A DNA stretch of 64,000 bases. It comes from Heliomarina baculiformis. GTDB taxonomy: Bacteria > Pseudomonadota > Alphaproteobacteria > Rhodobacterales > Rhodobacteraceae. The stretch is from positions 248,001 through 312,000 of the forward strand of contig NZ_JAIMIC010000007.1 in assembly GCF_019966545.1 (NCBI RefSeq), given 5' to 3'. Position numbers and translations under genes: made by a program. The notes under the pieces are model-generated. The model saw only the letters and a list, made by a program, of their open reading frames with translations. It was not told the origin of the DNA and ran no database searches. Each line of letters opens with the position of its first letter. The stretch's first letter is position 1. This document shows, piece after piece, positions 27,637 through 35,919 of this stretch.

Positions 27637-29163
27637 ATGATTTGGTCATTGATCAAGATCCTGTTTTTTGTTGCCCTGGTTGCCGTTCTTGCCTGGGGCG
27701 CGGCGATGTTGTTGGAGACCAGTGGCGGTCTTCAGATCACGGTTGCCGGGATGGAATATACGCTGGGGCCACTTCAATCGGTGATCGCGGCCCTCGTGCT
27801 TATCGTCGCAGTGTGGGTTTTGCTGAAGATTCTGTCTCTCTTGGTGGCGACGCTGCGGTTCCTGAACGGCGATGAAACCGCGATTTCGCGCTATTTCGAC
27901 AAGGGTCGCGAGCGCAAGGGGTATCAGGCTCTGGCCGACGGGCTGATGGCGCTGGCCTCGGGCGAGGGTCGGCTTGCCATGTCAAAGGCGGCAAAGGCCG
28001 AGCGTTATTTGCAGAAGCCGGAGCTGACCAACCTTATTACGGCGCAGGCCGCCGAAATGACGGGCGATACGCGCAAGGCGACCGAGACCTACAAGAAGCT
28101 GATCACGCATGACGCGACACGGTTTGTCGGTGTACGTGGCATCATGAAACAGAAGCTGGCTGAGGGCGATACTGAAACCGCGCGCAAGCTGGCAGAGAAA
28201 GCGTTCGAGCTGAAGCCAAAGCACGAGGAAACGCAGGACGTTCTGCTGCGGCTTCAGGCGCAGGCGCATGACTGGGCAGGTGCCCGAAGCACCCTGACGG
28301 CCAAGTTGAAATCCGGTGCCCTGCCGCGTGACATCTACACGCGACGCGAAGCTGTGCTGGCGCTTTCCGAAGCGAAGGAGCTTTTGGACGATACCAGCAG
28401 CATCGAAGCGCGAGAACAGGTGATCGAGGCCAATCGACTGTCGCCAGATCTTGTGCCTGCGGCGGCGCTGGCAGCGAAATCCTATCTTTCCAAGGGCCAG
28501 CCTAAGAAAGCGGTGCGTATCCTGCGAAAGGCTTGGGATGCACAGCCCCATCCCGATCTCGCAGCGGCGTTTGCGGCGCTGGAGCCTGACGAGACACCGA
28601 CAGAGCGCCTGAAGCGATTTACGGTTCTGACGCGGATTCATCCAGACCATCCGGAAACCCGTCTGCTTCTGGCTGAATTGAACATCGTGGCCGAGGATTT
28701 TCCTGAAGCGCGCCGCGCGCTGGGCGAACTGGCTGCTTCGGATACAGCGGATGCACGGGCGCTGACGCTTATGGCTGCGGTCGAGCGGGGCGAAGGTGCC
28801 TCGAACGCTGTGGTTCATGGCTGGCTGGCGAAAGCGCTTAATGCGCCGCGCGGCCCGCAATGGGTCTGCGAGAATTGCCATCAGGTGCACACAGAGTGGA
28901 TGCCGGTGTGCAGCAATTGCGAAGGGCTAGACACGTTGAGCTGGAAATCACCGCCGCGTGCCGAATACGTCGGAGCCACCGGGGCGCATATGTTGCCGTT
29001 GATCGTCGGTGACACCGAGGGCGAGGCACCGGACGGCGCATCGGGCATGGCAGAGGCGGAGCTGATCGCCACCCCGCAGGAACCGGCAAGTGCGCCGGAC
29101 CCGGAAGGGCCCGAGACCGAGTTCGAGGAAGCGGACGAGAAAGAACCCAAACCTGCAGTTTAA
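27637..29163 (+). CDS. HemY-like membrane TPR protein with C-terminal zinc ribbon
   Basis: 508 residues. Two N-terminal membrane helices (about 5-27 and 45-70) match the HemY_N domain. A helical TPR-like repeat region spans about 90-400. It then has WVCENCHQVHTEWMPVCSNC, a CxxC-x12-CxxC pair that should bind zinc, and an acidic Ala/Pro/Glu-rich tail. HemY of this type is not the protoporphyrinogen oxidase of the same name; it is a heme-operon scaffold of uncertain role. GAAGGA precedes the ATG and a terminator follows. Confidence 0.88.
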   Translation: MIWSLIKILFFVALVAVLAWGAAMLLETSGGLQITVAGMEYTLGPLQSVIAALVLIVAVWVLLKILSLLVATLRFLNGDETAISRYFDKGRERKGYQALADGLMALASGEGRLAMSKAAKAERYLQKPELTNLITAQAAEMTGDTRKATETYKKLITHDATRFVGVRGIMKQKLAEGDTETARKLAEKAFELKPKHEETQDVLLRLQAQAHDWAGARSTLTAKLKSGALPRDIYTRREAVLALSEAKELLDDTSSIEAREQVIEANRLSPDLVPAAALAAKSYLSKGQPKKAVRILRKAWDAQPHPDLAAAFAALEPDETPTERLKRFTVLTRIHPDHPETRLLLAELNIVAEDFPEARRALGELAASDTADARALTLMAAVERGEGASNAVVHGWLAKALNAPRGPQWVCENCHQVHTEWMPVCSNCEGLDTLSWKSPPRAEYVGATGAHMLPLIVGDTEGEAPDGASGMAEAELIATPQEPASAPDPEGPETEFEEADEKEPKPAV

Positions 29164-29191
29164 CCGGTTCGGGTCCATGTCGAGAAAGCAG

Positions 29192-29221
29192 AGCCTTGCC
29201 CTTTGGGCGGGGCTTTTTCTT
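29192..29221 (+). terminator. Rho-independent terminator after the hemY-like gene
   Basis: AGCCTTGCCC-TTT-GGGCGGGGCT pairs over 10 bp with two G-U pairs and is followed by TTTTTCTTT. It marks the end of the hem operon and the left edge of the catabolic island. Confidence 0.85.
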
Positions 29222-29330
29222 TGTGATCAGAAAGAATTCTGTCCTGCAGCGGTGCAAGGCACGCCCTTCGACTGCCATTTTGCACAAGATAATGGCTGGA
29301 TCAGTGGGGTCGCTACAAAATCCTTAATTT

Positions 29331-29350
29331 TTATTGAGCGCTCAAATAAT
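29331..29350. promoter_or_regulatory. TGAGCGCTCA operator, site 1
   Basis: Perfect 12-bp palindrome TTGAGCGCTCAA at 29334-29345, with an AT-rich flank continuing CAAATAAT. It lies 48 bp upstream of the first Rieske gene. One of four such sites; the proposed ligand is the TetR-family protein encoded at 43.07 kb. Confidence 0.75.
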
Positions 29351-29392
29351 CCTTGCTAGGGTCGCCGGGACCTCAGGGAAAAGGAGCCGGAA

Positions 29393-30592
29393 ATGGCCAC
29401 GAGGACGACGGGAGACGCAAAAATCATCGGAGACCGATCCGGTTTGCCCGCATGGAGCTACTTCAGCGAGGAAATGCTGGAGGAGGAAAAGGAGCTTCTT
29501 TTCCGGCGGCATTGGCAACTGGTCTGTCACGTCAACGATATCCCGGAAAGCGGCGACTACATGGCGATGGATTTCGTCGGTGAACGCGCGCTGGTCGTCC
29601 GAGGCAAGGATGGCGAAGTCCGTGCCTTTCACAACCTCTGCCGCCACAGGGGCTCGCGCGTGGTCGGGGATGACAAAGGCCATTGCCGGTCCGCAATTAT
29701 CTGTCCTTTTCACGGCTGGGTCTTTAACCTCGATGGAACGCTGCGCGGGGCCTCCCGCCCAGACACGCTGCCCAAGCTGGACCCGGTGAAATGGGGGTTG
29801 AAACCGCTTGAGATGGACATCTGGAACGGGTTTGTCTTTGTCCGTTTCAAACCCGGCCCACAGGAACCGATGAGCAAGATCATGGCGCGGTTCGACGATG
29901 AACTGGCCCAATATGATCTGGTGAGCCTCGTGCCCGACGGGAACGGTGTCTCGCACGAGGAAATGCGCGCAAACTGGAAATGCGTGCGTGACGTGGACAA
30001 CGAAGGCTATCACGTGCCGATGGCCCATCCCGGCTTGGATGACCTGTTTGGAAAGAATTATTTCGATGAACCGTTTCAGGATGGCACAAGCAGATCGTTT
30101 TCGTCCTTTCGCGAGGCGGACAGCAAGCTTTGGAGCGTGCGACACTACAAGAATATCCTGCCGCAGGTGAACACGCTGGATGCCGACCATCAGCGCGCAT
30201 GGCTTTACGTGGGGGTGTTCCCCAATCTGGTCTTTGGAATCTACCCGGATTCAGTGATCTTCTATCATGAATTTCCGGTCGATTTCGGCAAGACGGTTCA
30301 GCGCGCCGCCTGCTATCGTCGACCTGACGAGGACCGGCGCATGCGGATCGCCCGGTACCTCAGCGGTCGGATCGACAGGATTACCAGCAAGGAAGACGAG
30401 CAGCTGATCGAATGGAGCTGGGAAGCGGCCAAGTCGAGTGCTTATGATGGCGTGATCCTGTCGGATCTGGAGGCCGGGGTGAAAAGCTATCACGATCAGT
30501 TGCGCAAGCTGTATCCTGTTCTGAACGAGGAGGAGCCCGCACCGGGAACTCTGGCCGAACAGAACGCGGCATTGGTCGAGGCGGAAAGCTGA
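29393..30592 (+). CDS. Rieske-type oxygenase subunit (1 of 3)
   Basis: 399-residue ring-hydroxylating-type oxygenase alpha subunit. The Rieske cluster ligands are Cys83/His85 (CRHRG) and Cys104/His107 (CPFHGW). The mononuclear iron ligands are His207 and His212 in NEGYHVPMAHPG. The bridging acid is Glu204 rather than the Asp of naphthalene dioxygenase, as in carnitine oxygenase CntA, which suggests an N-methyl or quaternary-ammonium substrate. AAGGAG precedes the ATG. First gene of an operon with ABC permeases, ATPase, a second Rieske gene and a methyltransferase. No reductase gene is nearby. Confidence 0.9.
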   Translation: MATRTTGDAKIIGDRSGLPAWSYFSEEMLEEEKELLFRRHWQLVCHVNDIPESGDYMAMDFVGERALVVRGKDGEVRAFHNLCRHRGSRVVGDDKGHCRSAIICPFHGWVFNLDGTLRGASRPDTLPKLDPVKWGLKPLEMDIWNGFVFVRFKPGPQEPMSKIMARFDDELAQYDLVSLVPDGNGVSHEEMRANWKCVRDVDNEGYHVPMAHPGLDDLFGKNYFDEPFQDGTSRSFSSFREADSKLWSVRHYKNILPQVNTLDADHQRAWLYVGVFPNLVFGIYPDSVIFYHEFPVDFGKTVQRAACYRRPDEDRRMRIARYLSGRIDRITSKEDEQLIEWSWEAAKSSAYDGVILSDLEAGVKSYHDQLRKLYPVLNEEEPAPGTLAEQNAALVEAES

Positions 30593-30635
30593 GAATGGCT
30601 GTGACTTTAGACCTGCGCGACCGTCGGTTTCGCGC

Positions 30636-31496
30636 ATGATTTTGAACCGGGAAGCGCGACAGGGGCTGACGCTTATAAGTCCCACACTGGTCTACGCACT
30701 GTTGCTGCTGGCGGCGCCGCTGTTGACGGTGGTCACGTTCAGCTTCTGGACGCAGGACTATCTGGATATCGACACCACGATCACGCTGAACAACTATCGC
30801 GAGGCGTGGACGCAGCCGATCTATCGGACCCTGATCTTTCGCTCACTCTGGGTGTCGCTGATTGTCACGCTGGTAACGGTAATTCTTGCCTTTCCCATTG
30901 CCTACTACCTCAGCTTCCATGTCACGCGGCGCAAGGCGCTGTGGCTGTTCCTGATCACCATTCCGTTCTGGACCAGCTATCTGCTGCGGGTGTTCCTTTG
31001 GAAAGTAATCCTCGGCTATAACGGCGTGCTGAATTCGGCGCTGACCGGGCTGGGGATCATTGATGAGCCGCTGACCTTTCTGCTTTATAACGTCAATGCG
31101 GTGGTGATTACGCTGGCCCATGCCTGGGCGCCTTTTGCGATCCTTCCGATTTTCGTGGCGCTGGAAAAGATCGATCGGTCGCTGCTGGAAGCGGCAGAAG
31201 ATCTAGGCGATGGGGCCGTGCGCCGGTTCTTTCGCGTGACGCTGCCGCTGGCGATGCCGGGTGTGATTGCCTCTACCCTGATTGTCCTGATCCCGACTGT
31301 CGGCGATTTTGTGACGCCGCGCCTTGTCGGGGGAACGGACGGTCTCATGATTTCGAACATGATCCAGATCCAGTTCGGCAAGGCAAATAACGCGCCGCTG
31401 GGGGCCGCGCTGGCCGTGTCTTCTATGGTGATCGTATCCTCGATCAGCCTTGTCATCTTCCTTGTCGGCAAAAAATTCGGAGGGCGCGTGCAATGA
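30636..31496 (+). CDS. ABC transporter permease, PotB-type
   Basis: 286 residues with six hydrophobic segments and the cytoplasmic EAA loop EAAEDLGDGAVRRFFRVTLP, which docks with the ATPase. It belongs to the spermidine/putrescine branch of binding-protein-dependent importers. It lies 43 bp after the first Rieske gene and overlaps the next permease by 4 bases. The substrate is probably the cationic or zwitterionic compound degraded by the neighbouring oxygenases. Confidence 0.92.
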   Translation: MILNREARQGLTLISPTLVYALLLLAAPLLTVVTFSFWTQDYLDIDTTITLNNYREAWTQPIYRTLIFRSLWVSLIVTLVTVILAFPIAYYLSFHVTRRKALWLFLITIPFWTSYLLRVFLWKVILGYNGVLNSALTGLGIIDEPLTFLLYNVNAVVITLAHAWAPFAILPIFVALEKIDRSLLEAAEDLGDGAVRRFFRVTLPLAMPGVIASTLIVLIPTVGDFVTPRLVGGTDGLMISNMIQIQFGKANNAPLGAALAVSSMVIVSSISLVIFLVGKKFGGRVQ

Positions 31497-32323
31497 GACC
31501 GGGACGCGCCAAGAAGCTTTGGAACTGGCTAGCGGTTTATGCCTTTCTCTACATGGTGTTCCTCTATGCGCCGGTGATCCTGCTGCCGCTGTTCGCCTTC
31601 AATGAATCGACCATCATCGCTTTTCCGCTGAGCGGGTTCACGACCGAATGGTTCACTGTGCTGGTCAACAACGATGCCTTGGCACGTTCGGTTGAGAACA
31701 GCCTTTTCGTCGCCGTCACCACGGCGGTGGTCTCTACATTGTTGGGCGCTTGTGCGGCGCGGGCGGCCGCGCGCTACAGGTTCCCGGGACAGAAGGGCGT
31801 GATCGGTTTCATCATGTTGCCGCTGGTCCTGCCGGAAATCATCGTCGCCGTCGCGCTGCTGGTCGTGTTGATGCAGCTTGGGTTCAGTCTGTCGCTCTGG
31901 ACGGTGATCGCGGGCCATATCCTGATCTGCATGCCCTATTCCATCGCGATCCTGAGTTCGGCCTTTCAGGGTCTGGACCGAAACCTTGAAGAAGCGTCTT
32001 TCGATCTGGGCGAAACCAACTGGGGCACGTTCAAGCGCGTGATCTTTCCGCTGGTCCTGCCGGGGGTGATTTCGAGCCTTCTCATCACCTTCACGATCTC
32101 GCTCGATGAGTTCATCATCGCGTTCTTCCTGACGGGCACCGATGCGACCCTGCCCGTCTATATCTGGAGCCAGCTGCGTTTCCCGAGCAAACTGCCATCG
32201 ATCATGGCACTAGGTACAATCCTTCTGGTTCTGTCCATCATCCTTCTTATTCTTGCCGAGTGGTTCCGCCAGCGTTCGGCCAAACGACAGGGCGTCGAAG
32301 CTGCCGCCGGAGGTTTCATATAA
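31493..32323 (+). CDS. ABC transporter permease, PotC-type
   Basis: 276 residues, six hydrophobic segments, EAA loop EEASFDLGETNWGTFKRVIF. Partner of the preceding PotB-type permease; their ATGA overlap implies translational coupling. The pair forms the membrane channel of the importer whose ATPase follows directly and whose binding protein is encoded separately at 35.9-37.0 kb on the other strand. Confidence 0.92.
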   Translation: MRPGRAKKLWNWLAVYAFLYMVFLYAPVILLPLFAFNESTIIAFPLSGFTTEWFTVLVNNDALARSVENSLFVAVTTAVVSTLLGACAARAAARYRFPGQKGVIGFIMLPLVLPEIIVAVALLVVLMQLGFSLSLWTVIAGHILICMPYSIAILSSAFQGLDRNLEEASFDLGETNWGTFKRVIFPLVLPGVISSLLITFTISLDEFIIAFFLTGTDATLPVYIWSQLRFPSKLPSIMALGTILLVLSIILLILAEWFRQRSAKRQGVEAAAGGFI

Positions 32324-32324
32324 T

Positions 32325-33419
32325 ATGTCAGAAAAGCCGATCATCGAACTCAGGGACGTGGCCAAGTCATTCGGCACCGTCAAAGCGCTGAACGGCATCA
32401 ATGCGAATATCCGCGAAGGCGAGTTCTTTTCGCTGCTTGGGCCGTCGGGGTGCGGCAAGACCACGCTGCTGCGGATGATCGCCGGGTTCGAAGACCCGAG
32501 TGGCGGGGAAATCGTGATTGACGGCAAGTCGATGCGGGGCATTCCCGCAAACCGGCGGCCCACCAACATGGTGTTCCAGTCCTATGCGATCTTTCCGCAT
32601 CTGAGCGTGGCTGAAAACGTGGCTTATGGGCTGAAGCGGAAAAAACTGCCGAAAACTGAGGTGACCGACGAGGTCAACAAGGCGCTGTCGATGGTCGATC
32701 TGTCCGGATACGGCGGCCGCGCGGCGCATGAGCTTTCCGGCGGGCAGCGCCAGCGGGTGGCGCTGGCGCGGGCGCTGGTGATGCGGCCCAAGGTGGTTCT
32801 ATTGGACGAACCGCTGTCGGCACTGGACAAGAAGCTGCGCGAGCAGATGCAGGTCGAACTGCGCCAGTTGCAGCAATCCATCGGAATTACGTTCATCCTC
32901 GTGACCCACGATCAGGAGGAAGCGCTGATCATGTCGGACCGGATCGCGGTGATGTTCGAAGGCGATATCGCGCAGATCGATAGCCCCGAGGGACTTTACC
33001 GGCACCCGGTCAGCAAGCGGGTGGCGTCGTTTATCGGGGTCATGAATTTCCTTGATGCGCGGACCACGGGTCAGAGCGATGCGGGCGTCAGTCTGGATAT
33101 TCCGGCGCTGGGCAAGGTCACGGTACCTGCAAGCCATGTACCGGACGGGCTGGATGCGAATTCGGTTGAATCCGTGGGGGTCAGGCCAGAAATGCTTACC
33201 ATCCTGTTCGACGAACGGGAAACGGCCGAGGCTGTGGCCAAGGGGGTCGTGACCTCGACGTCGTATTACGGGGATATGACCTATTACAGCGTGGCGCTGA
33301 ACGAGACGAAGGCGCCGGTGACCCTGTCGATGCGCAATACCGCCGGTCGCTCTGTTCTTCCGGCCGGGAGCGAGGTGCGTGTGGGATGGGGTGCTGAATC
33401 CATCGTTCTGTTTGAGTGA
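32325..33419 (+). CDS. ABC transporter ATP-binding protein, PotA-type
   Basis: 364 residues. Walker A is GPSGCGKTT (about 37-45), the Q-loop is VFQSYAIFPH, the signature is LSGGQRQRVALARAL, Walker B is VVLLDEPLSALD, and a C-terminal TOBE domain follows (about 270-360). The ATG at 32325 is used because GGAGG lies upstream; an earlier in-frame start overlaps the permease gene. Energises the importer with the two permeases just upstream. Confidence 0.94.
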   Translation: MSEKPIIELRDVAKSFGTVKALNGINANIREGEFFSLLGPSGCGKTTLLRMIAGFEDPSGGEIVIDGKSMRGIPANRRPTNMVFQSYAIFPHLSVAENVAYGLKRKKLPKTEVTDEVNKALSMVDLSGYGGRAAHELSGGQRQRVALARALVMRPKVVLLDEPLSALDKKLREQMQVELRQLQQSIGITFILVTHDQEEALIMSDRIAVMFEGDIAQIDSPEGLYRHPVSKRVASFIGVMNFLDARTTGQSDAGVSLDIPALGKVTVPASHVPDGLDANSVESVGVRPEMLTILFDERETAEAVAKGVVTSTSYYGDMTYYSVALNETKAPVTLSMRNTAGRSVLPAGSEVRVGWGAESIVLFE

Positions 33420-33423
33420 GGCC

Positions 33424-34650
33424 ATGACCGCCCATACCAAGAGCAAAACCGAGGTAAGTCTGCCCGAGATGCTTTCGCGTTATCGCGATGGATATGCGCT
33501 TGAGCAGGGGTTCTATACCTCTCCCGAAATCTTTCGCAAGGATATGGAACTGGTTTTCATGTCAGACTGGCATTTCGCCGGTCACGTCAGCGAGCTGCGC
33601 GAGCCGGGGGATTTCCTGCTTTTCGAGATGATGGAGGAGTCCGTCATCATCGCGAGGGACGGAGATGGGGAGATCCACGCGCTGGCGAATGTCTGCCGTC
33701 ATCGGGGATCACGCGTCTGTCTTGAGCAACGTGGCAACGCGCGGCGGTTCTCCTGTCCGTATCACGCCTGGACTTATAACCTGGATGGCAGCCTGTTCTC
33801 TGCCCGGCTGATGGACGCGGGGCTAGACCGGTCTGCGCTTGGGCTGAAGCCGGTTCCCTTCGAGATCTTTCACGGTCTGATCTTTGTGTCCTTTGCCGAA
33901 GATCCTGCCAGTTTCGAAGCGGCCCGGAACGAGCTGGATCATATCCTTGCTCCTTTCCAGCTTGATAAGACACGGATCGCGCATCGGGAAAGTTATCCGG
34001 TCAAGGCGAACTGGAAGCTGCTCGTCGAGAATTACAACGAATGCTACCATTGCGCGCCGGCCCATCCGGAATTTGCGCGCGCGCATCCCACGCATATGGA
34101 TTTCGACCGGATGGAACCGCTGAACGAGGCGATGATCCCGCGATCGGAAGCCTTGGGTATTCCGACGGATACAGTGGATCGGGTTGGTCCTTTGTGTCCG
34201 CCGGGATCGGTTGACTACACGGTCAGCCGTCATTCGCTTTACGAGGGGACGGATACCGGCAGCGAAGATGGCAAACAGGTCGCGCCGCTGTTGGGGGATA
34301 TCCGGGGGTTCGATCAGGCCGCTTGCGATCTGTATATCGGGATCTTCAACCCAGTCCTCATCTACAACGATCATGCGGTGCTCTATCGGTTCATCCCGGT
34401 CGATACGCAGAATTCGATACAGGAAATCATCTGGCTGGTGCGCGAGGATGCGGAAGAAGGTCGCGATTATGACCCCGAGCGGCTTGCATGGTTGTGGGAC
34501 GTCACCACAAAGGCCGACAAGTTCATCATCGAAAAGAACCAGCAGGGGGTGAATTCCCGCTATTACGAACCCGGTCCGCTGGCCGGGATGGAAGCCTTTA
34601 CCAAGCGGTTTCTCGATCTTTATCTCGAACGGATGGGCAGGAAAGCATGA
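33424..34650 (+). CDS. Rieske-type oxygenase subunit (2 of 3), glycine-betaine/choline type
   Basis: 408 residues. Rieske ligands are Cys91/His93 and Cys111/His114 (CPYHAW). The iron site is ENYNECYHCAPAHPE, with His209 and His214 and bridging Glu206; this NECYHC pattern is shared by glycine betaine monooxygenase GbcA, carnitine oxygenase and plant choline monooxygenase. That points to hydroxylation of an N-methyl or N-alkyl carbon next to a charged nitrogen. The start at 33424 is 4 bp after the ATPase stop. Its stop overlaps the methyltransferase start as ATGA. Confidence 0.9.
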   Translation: MTAHTKSKTEVSLPEMLSRYRDGYALEQGFYTSPEIFRKDMELVFMSDWHFAGHVSELREPGDFLLFEMMEESVIIARDGDGEIHALANVCRHRGSRVCLEQRGNARRFSCPYHAWTYNLDGSLFSARLMDAGLDRSALGLKPVPFEIFHGLIFVSFAEDPASFEAARNELDHILAPFQLDKTRIAHRESYPVKANWKLLVENYNECYHCAPAHPEFARAHPTHMDFDRMEPLNEAMIPRSEALGIPTDTVDRVGPLCPPGSVDYTVSRHSLYEGTDTGSEDGKQVAPLLGDIRGFDQAACDLYIGIFNPVLIYNDHAVLYRFIPVDTQNSIQEIIWLVREDAEEGRDYDPERLAWLWDVTTKADKFIIEKNQQGVNSRYYEPGPLAGMEAFTKRFLDLYLERMGRKA

Positions 34651-35429
34651 GCGACAGCGAGCTTCTTTACGACGATCTCCATATCGATTTCCTCGAAGAC
34701 CTTTGGGGAGAGGGATACCTTTCGCCGGGCGGTGCGGAGGAGGCGCTGCGCGTGGTTCAGGGCCTGGATCTGAACGGCAAGCGCGTGCTGGATATTGGTT
34801 GCGGTTCAGGCGCGATTTCCGTGTTGCTGGCCACGGAATGCGGCGCGGCAGAGGTTGTCGGGATCGATGTGGAACGCGATGTCTGCGCGGCGGCGCGACG
34901 CCGGGTCGATGCCGCAGGCGTAGCTGACCGAGTTAAAATCCGCGAGGTCACGCCGGGCCCGTTCGATTTTGCCGAGGAGAGCTTTGACGTTGTTTATTCC
35001 AAGGATTCGATCATCCATATCCCGGACAAGGAGGCGCTTTCAGCCGAAGTATTCCGCATTCTGCGCCCGGGCGGCTGGTTTGCCGCGTCGGACTGGCTGA
35101 TTTCGCATGACGGAGAACCGTCGGCGGACATGAAGGCCTATATCACGGCCGAGGATCTGGATTTCGCGATGGCCTCGCCCGACCGCTACGACAAGGCGCT
35201 TCAGGCGGCGGGGTTCGAAGAGATTTCCCTGTTGAACCGGAACCCGTGGTACAAGGAAGTGGCGGAAGAAGAGTACGCCTATCTCACCGGGCCCGAGCGG
35301 GCGCGGCTCGAGACACGGTTCGGTGAAGCGTTCATCGCCGGTCAGATTGGCACATGGACGGCCATGAACAAGGTTTTGGCCAGCGGTGAGCATTGTCCGC
35401 ACCATCTGCGCGCCCGTCGACCAAGATAA
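34647..35429 (+). CDS. Class I SAM-dependent methyltransferase
   Basis: 260 residues. Motif I is VLDIGCGSGAIS (about 49-60), the acidic residue of motif II is VVGIDVERDV, and the post-motif LRPGGWFAASDWL marks a type-11 small-molecule methyltransferase. The overall look recalls phosphoethanolamine or glycine/sarcosine N-methyltransferases. It is the last gene of the Rieske-transporter operon, coupled to the second oxygenase by an ATGA overlap. A methyl donor enzyme in a demethylation cluster is unexpected; it may act on a pathway product. Substrate unknown. Confidence 0.85.
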   Translation: MSDSELLYDDLHIDFLEDLWGEGYLSPGGAEEALRVVQGLDLNGKRVLDIGCGSGAISVLLATECGAAEVVGIDVERDVCAAARRRVDAAGVADRVKIREVTPGPFDFAEESFDVVYSKDSIIHIPDKEALSAEVFRILRPGGWFAASDWLISHDGEPSADMKAYITAEDLDFAMASPDRYDKALQAAGFEEISLLNRNPWYKEVAEEEYAYLTGPERARLETRFGEAFIAGQIGTWTAMNKVLASGEHCPHHLRARRPR

Positions 35430-35430
35430 A

Positions 35431-35745
35431 TCAGCGTTTGGCCGGCGGGATGTCCCTGAGTTTGAGGCTGATCTCGCTGACGTCTTGATCGCGCCATTTC
35501 GAGTGAACGCGTTTCGTGCTGGCGGGATGAACAGCGAGGCCGAGCTTTGGGTGTTCGCGATGGGCATACCGGGGCCGGATCGGACGTGGGACGAGCCCGC
35601 CGCCGCAGGTCGCGCAGACGTTGAACAGTACGGTTTCGACGCATTCGGCGCAGTAGGTGCATTCGTAACTGCAAATCCGCGCATCGGTGGCGTCGGGCGG
35701 CAGTGACTTGTTACACCATTCGCAGTTGGGTCGTAACTCAAGCAT
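35431..35745 (-). CDS. DUF1272 zinc-finger-like protein
   Basis: 104 residues. The N-terminal half carries eight cysteines in CxxC-type pairs (CEWC, CSYECTYCAEC, CATC), typical of DUF1272, a small predicted metal-binding domain of unknown function. The C-terminal 40 residues are basic and less conserved. It is convergent with the methyltransferase gene, with one base between the stops. No functional link to the island can be claimed. Confidence 0.85.
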   Translation of the reverse strand: MLELRPNCEWCNKSLPPDATDARICSYECTYCAECVETVLFNVCATCGGGLVPRPIRPRYAHREHPKLGLAVHPASTKRVHSKWRDQDVSEISLKLRDIPPAKR

Positions 35746-35836
35746 CTCTTTCTCCCGTCAAAGGCTTGCAGGGATGATACCGGTTTTTCTTTGGTGCACG
35801 TAGTTGCACGCGAGGCGGAACCGAAATCAGTCAGGC

Positions 35837-35875
35837 TAAAAAAAATCCAGCCCCGGCGGGTTGAGCCGGGGCTGG
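35837..35875 (-). terminator. Rho-independent terminator after the binding-protein gene
   Basis: On the minus strand CCAGCCCCGGC-7 bases-GCCGGGGCTGG forms an 11-bp perfect stem followed by ATTTTTTTTAG. It lies 45 bp downstream of the binding-protein stop. Confidence 0.92.
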
Positions 35876-35919
35876 CGAAAAGTGTCTCGATGGCCCGAGT
35901 TTCGGGCCAGGGGTTTTGC

